Positions 57,667-64,000 of a stretch of DNA of 64,000 nucleotides are shown here, one piece after another; position 1 is the first letter of the stretch, and every line of letters starts with the position of its first letter. Origin of the DNA: Rhizobium sp. BT04 (GTDB taxonomy: Bacteria > Pseudomonadota > Alphaproteobacteria > Rhizobiales > Rhizobiaceae); assembly GCF_030053135.1 (NCBI RefSeq), contig NZ_CP125652.1:2495001-2559000 (forward strand). The letters run 5' to 3'. The notes below the pieces were generated by a model, which saw nothing but the letters and a program-made list of their open reading frames with translations, searched no databases and had not been told where the DNA came from. The translations under genes and the position numbers were made by a program.

Positions 57667-58683
57667 ATGGCAGCGTCAAGCCGATCCGGCAGCGGCCAAT
57701 CCGGCAGCGGCAAGAAATTCTCGTTGCTGGGTAGCGGCGTCCTCCTGCTGATCGCGCTTTATACCGGCGGCTGGTTCTATGCGGCATCGGCATTGAAGAC
57801 CACGGTGCTGAAAGCGATCGCGCCGCGCGGAGAGGCTGGCGTCAGCGGCGAATGCTCCGATATCGAATTCCGCGGCTATCCCTTCCGCATCGGCCTGTTC
57901 TGCTCCAAGGTCGATGTCGACGACAATGTCAACGGCGTCTCCGCCAGCTTCGGCGCGCTGCGCTCGGCAGCCCAGGTCTACGCCCCCGGCAATATCGTCT
58001 GGGAACTCGATTCGCCGGCCGAGATCCGCACCACCAATGGCCTTTCGATCTCGGCTCAATGGACGAACCTGCAAGCGAGCCTGGCGACCAGGCTCAGAGG
58101 CATCGACCGCAGCTCGACCGTCATCGAGGGCCTGAAGGCGACGGCCGTCTCCTCCTATACCGGCCAGACCATGAGCTTCGATGCCGCTCGCACCGAAATC
58201 CATCTGCGTCAGAACGGCGCCGATCTGGATGGCGCGATCTCGGTGCAGGATGCCAACACGGCGATCAAGGACTGGCCGCAGATCTTCCCGAAATTATCTG
58301 CGAGCATCGATCTGACCATCGCCGGCAAGGCCGGCCTGATCGACGGCAGTGATCCGAGCGGCCTCAACGGTGCCGCCGGCGAACTGCGCCGCATCGTCGC
58401 CGACATCGGCGACGGCAAGGTGATGACGCTCACCGGCCCCTTCTCCTTCGACGAGCAGGGTCTTCTCTCTGGAAAATTCAAGCTGGAGATCGAACAGCTC
58501 GGCCCCTGGGGTCACAGCCTGAAACAGGCCTTCCCGGATATCGCCTCGACGGTGAACACGGCCACGAAGCTCCTGAAAGCGCTCGCCAACGGCAGCGACA
58601 AGGTCTCGGTCGATCTCGTCGTCGATCACGGCAACGCCACCGTCAGCGGCTTCATCCCTCTCGGTCGTATCCCGCCGATCTGA
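57667..58683 (+). CDS. DUF2125 domain protein
   Basis: A 338-residue protein of unknown function, common in Rhizobiales. A Ser/Gly-rich cytoplasmic start and one helix (FSLLGSGVLLLIALYTGGWFY, about 18-38) lead to a large periplasmic beta-rich domain. The motif GECSDIEFRGYPFRIGLFC (about 62-80) with two Cys is the DUF2125 hallmark. ATG at 57667 has TTGGAGAA upstream; the 59-residue leader overlaps chaC and is rejected. No enzyme motif is seen. Confidence 0.86.
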   Translation: MAASSRSGSGQSGSGKKFSLLGSGVLLLIALYTGGWFYAASALKTTVLKAIAPRGEAGVSGECSDIEFRGYPFRIGLFCSKVDVDDNVNGVSASFGALRSAAQVYAPGNIVWELDSPAEIRTTNGLSISAQWTNLQASLATRLRGIDRSSTVIEGLKATAVSSYTGQTMSFDAARTEIHLRQNGADLDGAISVQDANTAIKDWPQIFPKLSASIDLTIAGKAGLIDGSDPSGLNGAAGELRRIVADIGDGKVMTLTGPFSFDEQGLLSGKFKLEIEQLGPWGHSLKQAFPDIASTVNTATKLLKALANGSDKVSVDLVVDHGNATVSGFIPLGRIPPI

Positions 58684-58696
58684 CGTATATCGCCTC

Positions 58697-59116
58697 TCAG
58701 CCTATCCGCTTGATGAAGAAGACTTCGGGCACCGATTGCACGCCAAGCAACTCGATTGCGCCGGTTTCGGTAAATCCGTTGCGGCGATGCCAGTCCTGCG
58801 GCCGGCTCTCGTCGCATTCGCTCGACGTCATCAGCAAACGAGCGCCTTCGCCGCGCATGGCTGCCTCCCAGGCGAGAAACAGCGCGGTGCCCACGCCCGA
58901 CCGACGATGGCCGGGCACAACGCGGATCATTTCCATATAGGGAACCCTGCCCCAGAAGCGGGAGAAGCGCAGGAAGCCGACAATTTCGCCGGCCTCCCGG
59001 GCGATGAGATATTCACCGAGCGTCACGCAACGCGATACCCATGCCTTGCCGGCGCTGGCATCTTCGCAAGCCAGCCAGTCGATGTCGGCCTGACTAGCGC
59101 TCGCCACCTCCACCAT
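58697..59116 (-). CDS. GNAT family N-acetyltransferase
   Basis: A 139-residue acetyltransferase. The acetyl-CoA loop is VVPGHRRSGVGTALFLAWE (about 74-92) and the C-terminal WHRRNGFTETG motif closes the fold. A beta-strand VGFLRFSRF precedes the loop. Similar short GNAT enzymes act on small amines or protein N-termini; the substrate is unknown. It converges with the DUF2125 gene and is nine bases after the tyrC stop on the same strand. Confidence 0.88.
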   Translation of the reverse strand: MVEVASASQADIDWLACEDASAGKAWVSRCVTLGEYLIAREAGEIVGFLRFSRFWGRVPYMEMIRVVPGHRRSGVGTALFLAWEAAMRGEGARLLMTSSECDESRPQDWHRRNGFTETGAIELLGVQSVPEVFFIKRIG

Positions 59117-59125
59117 CGCGGTCGG

Positions 59126-60052
59126 CTACTTCTTATCCAGCGCGTGGGGGCGGCCGAAATCGGGCGCGTCGACGTCCTGGCCGGCCTGGATGATCGACCG
59201 GCGGATGGCGCGCGTGCGGGTGAAGAGTTCGAAAATCTTGTCGCCCTCACCCCAGCGGATCGCGCGCTGCAGATAGGCGAGATCCTCCGAGAAGCGTGCC
59301 AGCATTTCGAGGATCGCATCGCGATTGTGCAGGCAGACGTCGCGCCACATGGTCGGGTCGGACGCAGCAAGGCGGGTGAAGTCGCGAAAGCCGGAGGCCG
59401 AATATTTGATGACTTCAGACTCCGTCACCGTCTCCAGATCGTCGGCGGTGCCGACAATGTTGTAGGCGATGATATGCGGCAGGTGCGAGACGATGGCGAG
59501 CACCTTGTCGTGATGCTCCGCATCCATCTCGTCGACCTTCGAGCCGAGCGCTTCCCAGAAGCTGCGCAGCCGCTTCATCGCCGCCTCGTCGGTGCCTGCG
59601 ACCGGCGTGAAGATGCACCAGCGGCCTTCGAAGAGACCGGGAAAGCCGGCATCCGGGCCGGATTTTTCCGTGCCGGCCAGCGGATGGCCGGGGATGAAAT
59701 GCACATTGTCAGGCATGTGCGGCAGCATCTGTGCGATGACCGAGGCCTTGGTGGAGCCGACATCGGTGACGATAGCCCCGGGTTTCAGGCTCCCAGATAT
59801 TTCTTTCGCCACACTTTCCGAAGCGCCGACCGGCACCGAGACGATCACCAGATCGGCTTCCTTGACGGCATCGGCCGAAGACGTCGTGTAGCGGTCGCCG
59901 AGACCGAGCTCTTCCGCACGCTTCAGCGTATCGGCGCTGCGCGTCGCGACAACGATCTCTCTTGCAAGGCCGAGCCGCCGGATGTCGTAGGCGAGCGAAG
60001 AGCCGATCAGGCCGATGCCGATCAGCGCGATACGATCGAACTGCACGTTCAT
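59126..60052 (-). CDS. tyrC: Prephenate/arogenate dehydrogenase
   Basis: A 308-residue dehydrogenase in tyrosine synthesis that oxidises prephenate or arogenate with NAD(P). The Rossmann loop [14 protein letters not shown] is at about 11-24, DVGSTKASV at about 95, and the active-site His are in [14 protein letters not shown] (about 115) and [14 protein letters not shown] (about 175). The ATG overlaps the end of hisC by four bases, so both are translated together, linking histidinol-phosphate-type transamination to aromatic synthesis. Confidence 0.94.
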   Translation of the reverse strand: MNVQFDRIALIGIGLIGSSLAYDIRRLGLAREIVVATRSADTLKRAEELGLGDRYTTSSADAVKEADLVIVSVPVGASESVAKEISGSLKPGAIVTDVGSTKASVIAQMLPHMPDNVHFIPGHPLAGTEKSGPDAGFPGLFEGRWCIFTPVAGTDEAAMKRLRSFWEALGSKVDEMDAEHHDKVLAIVSHLPHIIAYNIVGTADDLETVTESEVIKYSASGFRDFTRLAASDPTMWRDVCLHNRDAILEMLARFSEDLAYLQRAIRWGEGDKIFELFTRTRAIRRSIIQAGQDVDAPDFGRPHALDKK

Positions 60053-61158
60053 GCGTTGCGTCCCATGAATTCGGTGAGCGCGGCGATGACACCGCGGTTG
60101 GCCTCTTCGGGGCCGACGCTCATACGCAGCGCATTGGCGAAGCCGTAGCTGCGCACGGCACGCAGGATGTAGCCCCGGCTCGTCAGCAGATCGTCGGCAT
60201 CCGCGGCGCGCTTGCCGTCGATATCGGGGAAATGGATGAGGACGAAGTTGGCGACGGACGGCGTCACCTTCAGGCCGATCGCCTCGAGCGCCTGGGTGAG
60301 CGTCTCCACCCACATCTGGTTGAAGGAGACGGCCTGCTGGATGAAGGCCTGGTCGCGGATGGCCGCAGCACCCGCGGCAATTGCCGGTGCGTTCAAATTG
60401 AAGGGCGCGCGCACGCGGTTCAACGCGTCGACGATTTCGACGGGCGCATACATCCAACCGACACGCAGTGCCGCCAGGCCGTAGGCCTTCGAGAAGGTGC
60501 GGGTCATCACCACGTTGGCATTGGAGGAGACGACCTCGATGCCGGCTTCATAATCGTTGCGGCGCACATATTCGGCGTAAGCCGCGTCGAGCACCAGAAC
60601 GACATGCTTCGGCAGTCCGGCTTGCAGGCGGCGGATCTCGCTGACCGGAACATAGGTGCCTGTGGGATTGCCGGGATTGGCGATGAAGACGATCTTGGTC
60701 TTCTCCGTCACCGCCGCAAGGATCGCGTCGACATCGACGGTATAATCCTTTTCCCTGACGACGACCGGCGTCGCGCCCGCGCCCATGATCTGGATCTTGT
60801 AGACGAGGAAGCCGTGCTCGGTGATGATGGCCTCGTCGCCGGCGCCGAGATAGACATGGCAAAGCAGGCCGAGCAGTTCGTCGGAACCGTTGCCGCACAG
60901 GATGTTTGCCGGATTGAGACCGTGCACGGCAGCGATCGCCTCGCGCAGTTCGATCGCCTGCCCGTCGGGATAGCGTCCGAGATCGCCGCCGGCGGCTTTG
61001 AAGGCCTCGATCGCCTTCGGGCTGGCACCGAGCGGCGTTTCGTTGGACGAAAGCTTGTAGACGCGGGCAACGCCCGGCACATGTTCCTTCCCCGGAACAT
61101 AAGATGCGATATCGAGAATACCGGGACGCGGAACGGGCTTGCTCATCTCAACGCTCAT
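60049..61158 (-). CDS. hisC: Histidinol-phosphate/aromatic aminotransferase
   Basis: A 369-residue class I/II PLP aminotransferase. [17 protein letters not shown] starts the conserved part, [12 protein letters not shown] (about 100) marks the cofactor site, [12 protein letters not shown] (about 165) is the substrate pocket, and the PLP Lys lies in [17 protein letters not shown] (about 225). ATG at 61158 is preferred over one four codons later. A much longer frame reaches upstream over the antisense of the next gene and is rejected. Overlap with tyrC suggests a role in tyrosine and phenylalanine as well as histidine synthesis. Confidence 0.93.
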   Translation of the reverse strand: MSVEMSKPVPRPGILDIASYVPGKEHVPGVARVYKLSSNETPLGASPKAIEAFKAAGGDLGRYPDGQAIELREAIAAVHGLNPANILCGNGSDELLGLLCHVYLGAGDEAIITEHGFLVYKIQIMGAGATPVVVREKDYTVDVDAILAAVTEKTKIVFIANPGNPTGTYVPVSEIRRLQAGLPKHVVLVLDAAYAEYVRRNDYEAGIEVVSSNANVVMTRTFSKAYGLAALRVGWMYAPVEIVDALNRVRAPFNLNAPAIAAGAAAIRDQAFIQQAVSFNQMWVETLTQALEAIGLKVTPSVANFVLIHFPDIDGKRAADADDLLTSRGYILRAVRSYGFANALRMSVGPEEANRGVIAALTEFMGRNA

Positions 61159-61238
61159 GGGATCGACCTTGGAATTTGCCGGAAAATTACCCCGTGGCAT
61201 TAAAGCGGAATGCGGTTCTTGTCGAGAGCCGGACGGCC

Positions 61239-61979
61239 TTACCGGTTGCGTGTGGTCGGTACACCGTGTGGGGCGAGAACCGGCACGAAGACGCGGCGAG
61301 AGGCGCGCGCCGCAACCGGCAGCCCCTGATAGAGCCGCTTCTGCGCCTCGACGATGATGACGCCTGAGAAGGCCGGCCACAGCGTCCGGCCGATCCGCTC
61401 GAAGGCGCGGCGAAGGCGCAGGATGGTCCTGAGCTTCGAAGGCGGGAAGAACAGCGCTTCGGCCGTTGCGCCGGGGGTAAAATTCGTCTCCCGCAGCAGA
61501 TGCGTCAGCTGACCGCGCGAATAGGGGCGGCCCGAACCGAAGGGCGTATGTTCCATGCGCGCCCAGACGCCGCGCCGGTTCGGCACGACGATAACCAGCC
61601 GTCCGCCGGGCGCCAGCACCCGCCAGAGCTCCTTCAGCGTCTCCCGCGGGCTTTCGGCGAATTCCAGCGAATGCACCATCAGCACCCGGTCGATCGAGGA
61701 ATCCGGCAGCGGCAGTTCCTCGTCGAAAACAAGCGTCGTCGAAGAGAGCGAGCCCATCGGCCAGTTCACCGCGCCCTGCCCGGCCGGCATGAAAGCAAAG
61801 GTGCGCTCGGTATCGGCCTGGAAGCGGTCGAGGAAGGGCACGGCATAGCCGAGGCCGACCAGACGCTCCTGCGGCAGCCGCACCCAGAGCGAGGACAGCG
61901 CCATGGCGATCGACTGCTCGGCAAGACGCCCGAGCTCGGAATGATAGAACTGGCGTAGGTCGACGATATCGGCGTGCAT
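61239..61979 (-). CDS. Class I SAM-dependent methyltransferase
   Basis: A 246-residue methyltransferase. [15 protein letters not shown] (about 42) gives the glycine-containing SAM loop; the post-I acidic region and [21 protein letters not shown] (about 92-112) plus [20 protein letters not shown] are the Methyltransf_11 motifs. ATG at 61979 matches relatives; a 25-residue extension overlaps the promoter of gloB. It diverges from gloB, a conserved pairing in alphaproteobacteria. Substrate unknown. Confidence 0.88.
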   Translation of the reverse strand: MHADIVDLRQFYHSELGRLAEQSIAMALSSLWVRLPQERLVGLGYAVPFLDRFQADTERTFAFMPAGQGAVNWPMGSLSSTTLVFDEELPLPDSSIDRVLMVHSLEFAESPRETLKELWRVLAPGGRLVIVVPNRRGVWARMEHTPFGSGRPYSRGQLTHLLRETNFTPGATAEALFFPPSKLRTILRLRRAFERIGRTLWPAFSGVIIVEAQKRLYQGLPVAARASRRVFVPVLAPHGVPTTRNR

Positions 61980-62068
61980 TGCGATAAATGTTATCAGCGG
62001 GCGGTTGGACTTCAAGGCCGGAACCTCTACATTTCCGCGAGACTCGCATGACAAGGGATTATTGAACG

Positions 62069-62839
62069 ATGAAACCGTTGGAATTAGACGTTTTTCTCTG
62101 CCGCACCGACAATTTCGGCGTTCTCGTCCACGATCCGGAAACAGGGTTTACCGCGGCGATCGACGCGCCGGAGGAAGCGCCGATCCTGGAGGCGGCGGCA
62201 CGCCGAGGCTGGAAGATCACCCATATCTTCACCACCCATCACCACACCGACCATGTCACCGGCAACCTGGCGCTGAAGGAGAAGTTCGGCTGCGAGATCA
62301 TCGGCCCGATCAACGAGGCCATTGCCATTCCCGGTCTCGACCGGACGATGGCCGATGGCGACAGCTTCCTGTTCGGCGATCACACGGTCAACGTCATCGA
62401 GACACCCGGCCACACCGCTGGCCACATCTGCTATCACTTTGCCGATGACAAGCTGCTCTTTGCCGCCGACACGCTGTTTGCGCTCGGCTGCGGCCGGCTG
62501 TTCGAACGCCCGGCCGCCGACATGTGGCATTCACTGCAGAAACTCGCCGTGCTGCCCGATGAGACTGCCGTCTATTTCGGCCATGAATACACATTGTCCA
62601 ACGCCCGCTTCGCCCTGACGGTCGATCCCGGCAATGAGCGGCTGAAGAGCCGTGCCGCCGAGATCGAGGCCTTGCGCGCCGACGGCAAATTCACCATTCC
62701 GACGACGCTGGGGCTGGAAAAGGAAACCAATCCGTTCCTGCGCGCCGCCGATCCGGCGATCCGCCGCAATCTGTTGATGGAAGGCAAGACCAACGAAGAA
62801 GTCTTTGCCGAGATCCGCAAGCGCAAGGACAATTTCTGA
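62069..62839 (+). CDS. gloB: Hydroxyacylglutathione hydrolase (glyoxalase II)
   Basis: A 256-residue metallo-beta-lactamase fold enzyme that releases glutathione and lactate in methylglyoxal detoxification. The dinuclear metal motif [11 protein letters not shown] is at about 53-63, with further ligands in ETPGHTAGH (about 112), FAADTLF (about 132) and VYFGHEYT (about 171). The C-terminal helical part ends the enzyme. Its TGA overlaps the ATG of the cupin gene. Confidence 0.96.
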   Translation: MKPLELDVFLCRTDNFGVLVHDPETGFTAAIDAPEEAPILEAAARRGWKITHIFTTHHHTDHVTGNLALKEKFGCEIIGPINEAIAIPGLDRTMADGDSFLFGDHTVNVIETPGHTAGHICYHFADDKLLFAADTLFALGCGRLFERPAADMWHSLQKLAVLPDETAVYFGHEYTLSNARFALTVDPGNERLKSRAAEIEALRADGKFTIPTTLGLEKETNPFLRAADPAIRRNLLMEGKTNEEVFAEIRKRKDNF

Positions 62840-63261
62840 TGTCTCCCGAAGACATCATCCGCGCCCTCGGCATGCAGCCGCATCCCGAAGGCGGCTGGTA
62901 TGTGCAGACATACCGCGATACGGCGGGCGGCGACCGCGGCCACTCGACGGCGATCTACTACCTGCTGACCAGGGGACAGCGCTCCCACTGGCACCGCGTC
63001 CATGACGCCGCCGAGGTCTGGCACTACTATGCCGGCGCGCCGCTCGCGCTGCATCGCTCGCAAGACGGAACGGCAAGCGAGACGTTGACGCTTGGAACGA
63101 ACCTGTCCGCCGGCGAGCGGCCGCAGGCGATCGTTCCCGCCAATTGCTGGCAATCGGCCGAAAGCCTCGGCGACTTCACCCTGGTCGGTTGCACCGTCTC
63201 GCCCGGCTTCGAATTTTCGAGCTTCGAGATGGCCCCGCCCGGCTGGAAGCCCAGCGGCTGA
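62839..63261 (+). CDS. Cupin domain protein (DUF985)
   Basis: A 140-residue protein of the DUF985 cupin family. The barrel motifs include HPEGGWYVQTYRD (about 14-26), HWHRVHDAAEVWHYYAG (about 50-66) and LVGCTVSPGFEFSSFEM near the end. Metal-binding His residues are kept in the HWHR and WHYY segments. The ATG overlaps the gloB stop (TGATG frame), so it is translated with gloB. Family function unknown, sometimes linked to sugar or thiol chemistry. Confidence 0.9.
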   Translation: MSPEDIIRALGMQPHPEGGWYVQTYRDTAGGDRGHSTAIYYLLTRGQRSHWHRVHDAAEVWHYYAGAPLALHRSQDGTASETLTLGTNLSAGERPQAIVPANCWQSAESLGDFTLVGCTVSPGFEFSSFEMAPPGWKPSG

Positions 63262-63263
63262 GA

Positions 63264-64000
63264 TCATTCGGCTGCCACGGGCGGCGGGACCTTGCGGCGG
63301 AACATGTCCTGGGCGGCCAGCACCGCCCCGCCGGTGACGAGCAGGCAGGCGAGAGCAATGCGCCAGCTCGGCTCGGCAAACCCGAACAGCGTCAGGATCA
63401 GCGTCGAAAGCAGCGGTGCGGCATAACTGGCCGCGCCGAGGATCTGGATATCGCCGTTCTTGACGCCGTGATCCCAGGCGTAGAAGGCAGCTCCCACGGG
63501 CAAGAGCCCGAGCCCGGCGACGGCAAGCCATTCGAAGCCGGTTGCCGGCCAGACGGTCGTCTCCAGGCCGAGATGGCAGAACAGCGACAGCATGGAGGTC
63601 GCAAGGCAGAAGCCGGTGACCACATCCGTGGAGACGGCGTCGAAACGCCGCGTCAGCAGCGAATAGCCGGACCAGGTGAAAGCGCTGAGAAAGGCGGCCC
63701 CGTAACCGACCGCATAGGCGCCGTCGAAATCGATGCCGTTGCGGCCGACGATCAGGAACGTGCCGCAAAGCCCGGCAAGCGCCCCTGCCAGATGATACCA
63801 GCGCAGCCGTTCGCCCGGCAGCAGCGCCGAACCGACGACGAGCAACAGCGGCCAGAGATAGGCGACCAGCCCCGCCTCCACCGCCGGCGCGTTCCTCAGC
63901 GCGGTGAAATAGAGGAAATGATAGCCGAACAGCCCTGCAATACCGATCACCCAGACCTTGGCCGGCTGCTTCAGCAGCGCCAGCCGTGACGGGTTGACGA
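63264..64000 (-). CDS. EamA/DMT superfamily transporter, 5' end missing
   Basis: Membrane permease of the drug/metabolite family. The frame runs open to the window edge; the first in-window start-like codon is GTG at 63950, but the sequence upstream (VNPSRLALLKQPAKVW) is still in frame, so the true start lies beyond 64000. About eight helices are visible, such as LLLVVGSALLPGE and AVAGLGLLPVGAAFYAWDHGV, and the second half repeats the EamA fold. The gene converges on the cupin gene with two bases between stops. Exporter of small metabolites or amino acids is likely by family. Confidence 0.88.
   Translation of the reverse strand, partial: VNPSRLALLKQPAKVWVIGIAGLFGYHFLYFTALRNAPAVEAGLVAYLWPLLLVVGSALLPGERLRWYHLAGALAGLCGTFLIVGRNGIDFDGAYAVGYGAAFLSAFTWSGYSLLTRRFDAVSTDVVTGFCLATSMLSLFCHLGLETTVWPATGFEWLAVAGLGLLPVGAAFYAWDHGVKNGDIQILGAASYAAPLLSTLILTLFGFAEPSWRIALACLLVTGGAVLAAQDMFRRKVPPPVAAE

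Noticed and set aside
60049-62049. 666-codon frame reading through hisC into the methyltransferase region
   Set aside because: Only the C-terminal 369 residues are hisC; the upstream part is an out-of-frame translation of the neighbouring methyltransferase gene with Arg/Ala-rich junk.

Overview
This window is chromosomal DNA from an alphaproteobacterium of the Rhizobiales, most likely Rhizobium of the etli/leguminosarum type. The evidence is high GC, an ubiquinone-type UbiG, the EI-Ntr enzyme PtsP, the cell-cycle regulator CpdR, the DUF4167, TIGR02302, DUF2125 and DUF1178 families typical of this order, and rhizobial-type palindromic intergenic repeats. Gene density is high, almost everything is a core gene, and no prophage, CRISPR array, plasmid function or intact transposase was seen. 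Species assignment is inference.

Layout. 1-11,200: the end of an M23 peptidase gene, then a long minus-strand block (clpB, DUF4167 gene, prfA-prmC, ptsP, lysC) for protein quality control, translation termination, nitrogen-type PTS control and aspartate-family synthesis. 11,484-19,100: ubiG, then mainly minus-strand small enzymes (DUF1178, nitrilase, glutaredoxin, ComF), a Flp pilin, a Nudix hydrolase, a GNAT enzyme and argJ. 19,170-26,160: a periplasmic parvulin diverging from secA, then a flippase/FemAB-like acetyltransferase pair ending in a 270-bp inverted-repeat element. 26,157-31,006: acyl-CoA synthetase, aldo/keto reductase, and a TetR/MFS pair with a palindromic operator region. 31,131-36,262: tRNA-Leu(CAA), short orphan genes, a K+/H+-type antiporter with a cyclic-nucleotide domain, a DedA-like protein, DsbB and an HNH endonuclease. 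36,374-41,837: DNA repair glycosylase, gluQ, a YihY protein, an SDR, a twin-membrane-segment protein, a repeat-packed gap, cobalamin adenosyltransferase and a rhomboid protease. 42,026-48,658: etfBA and 3-hydroxybutyryl-CoA dehydrogenase, tlpA diverging from argH, then lptM and lysA. 48,824-57,084: TIGR02302 protein, cpdR, hpt, ftsEX, a YdcF protein and an acyltransferase, an envelope and division neighbourhood. 57,085-64,000: ChaC, DUF2125, GNAT, hisC-tyrC, a methyltransferase diverging from gloB, a cupin, and a DMT exporter cut by the window edge.

No clear new multi-gene system was found. The observations most worth a second look are structural: the 25,890-26,159 element, which has 37-bp perfect terminal inverted repeats, an apparent TA duplication and two internal hairpins, and which supplies the stop codons of both converging neighbours; a two-palindrome element that supplies the mutT stop codon; a 30-residue membrane peptide gene with a strong ribosome binding site; a frame-shifted DUF3291 remnant; a cyclic-nucleotide domain fused to an antiporter; and the palindromic operators between the TetR and MFS genes. 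Several start codons were moved from the longest reading frame to internal ATG, GTG or TTG codons because of ribosome binding sites or family length.
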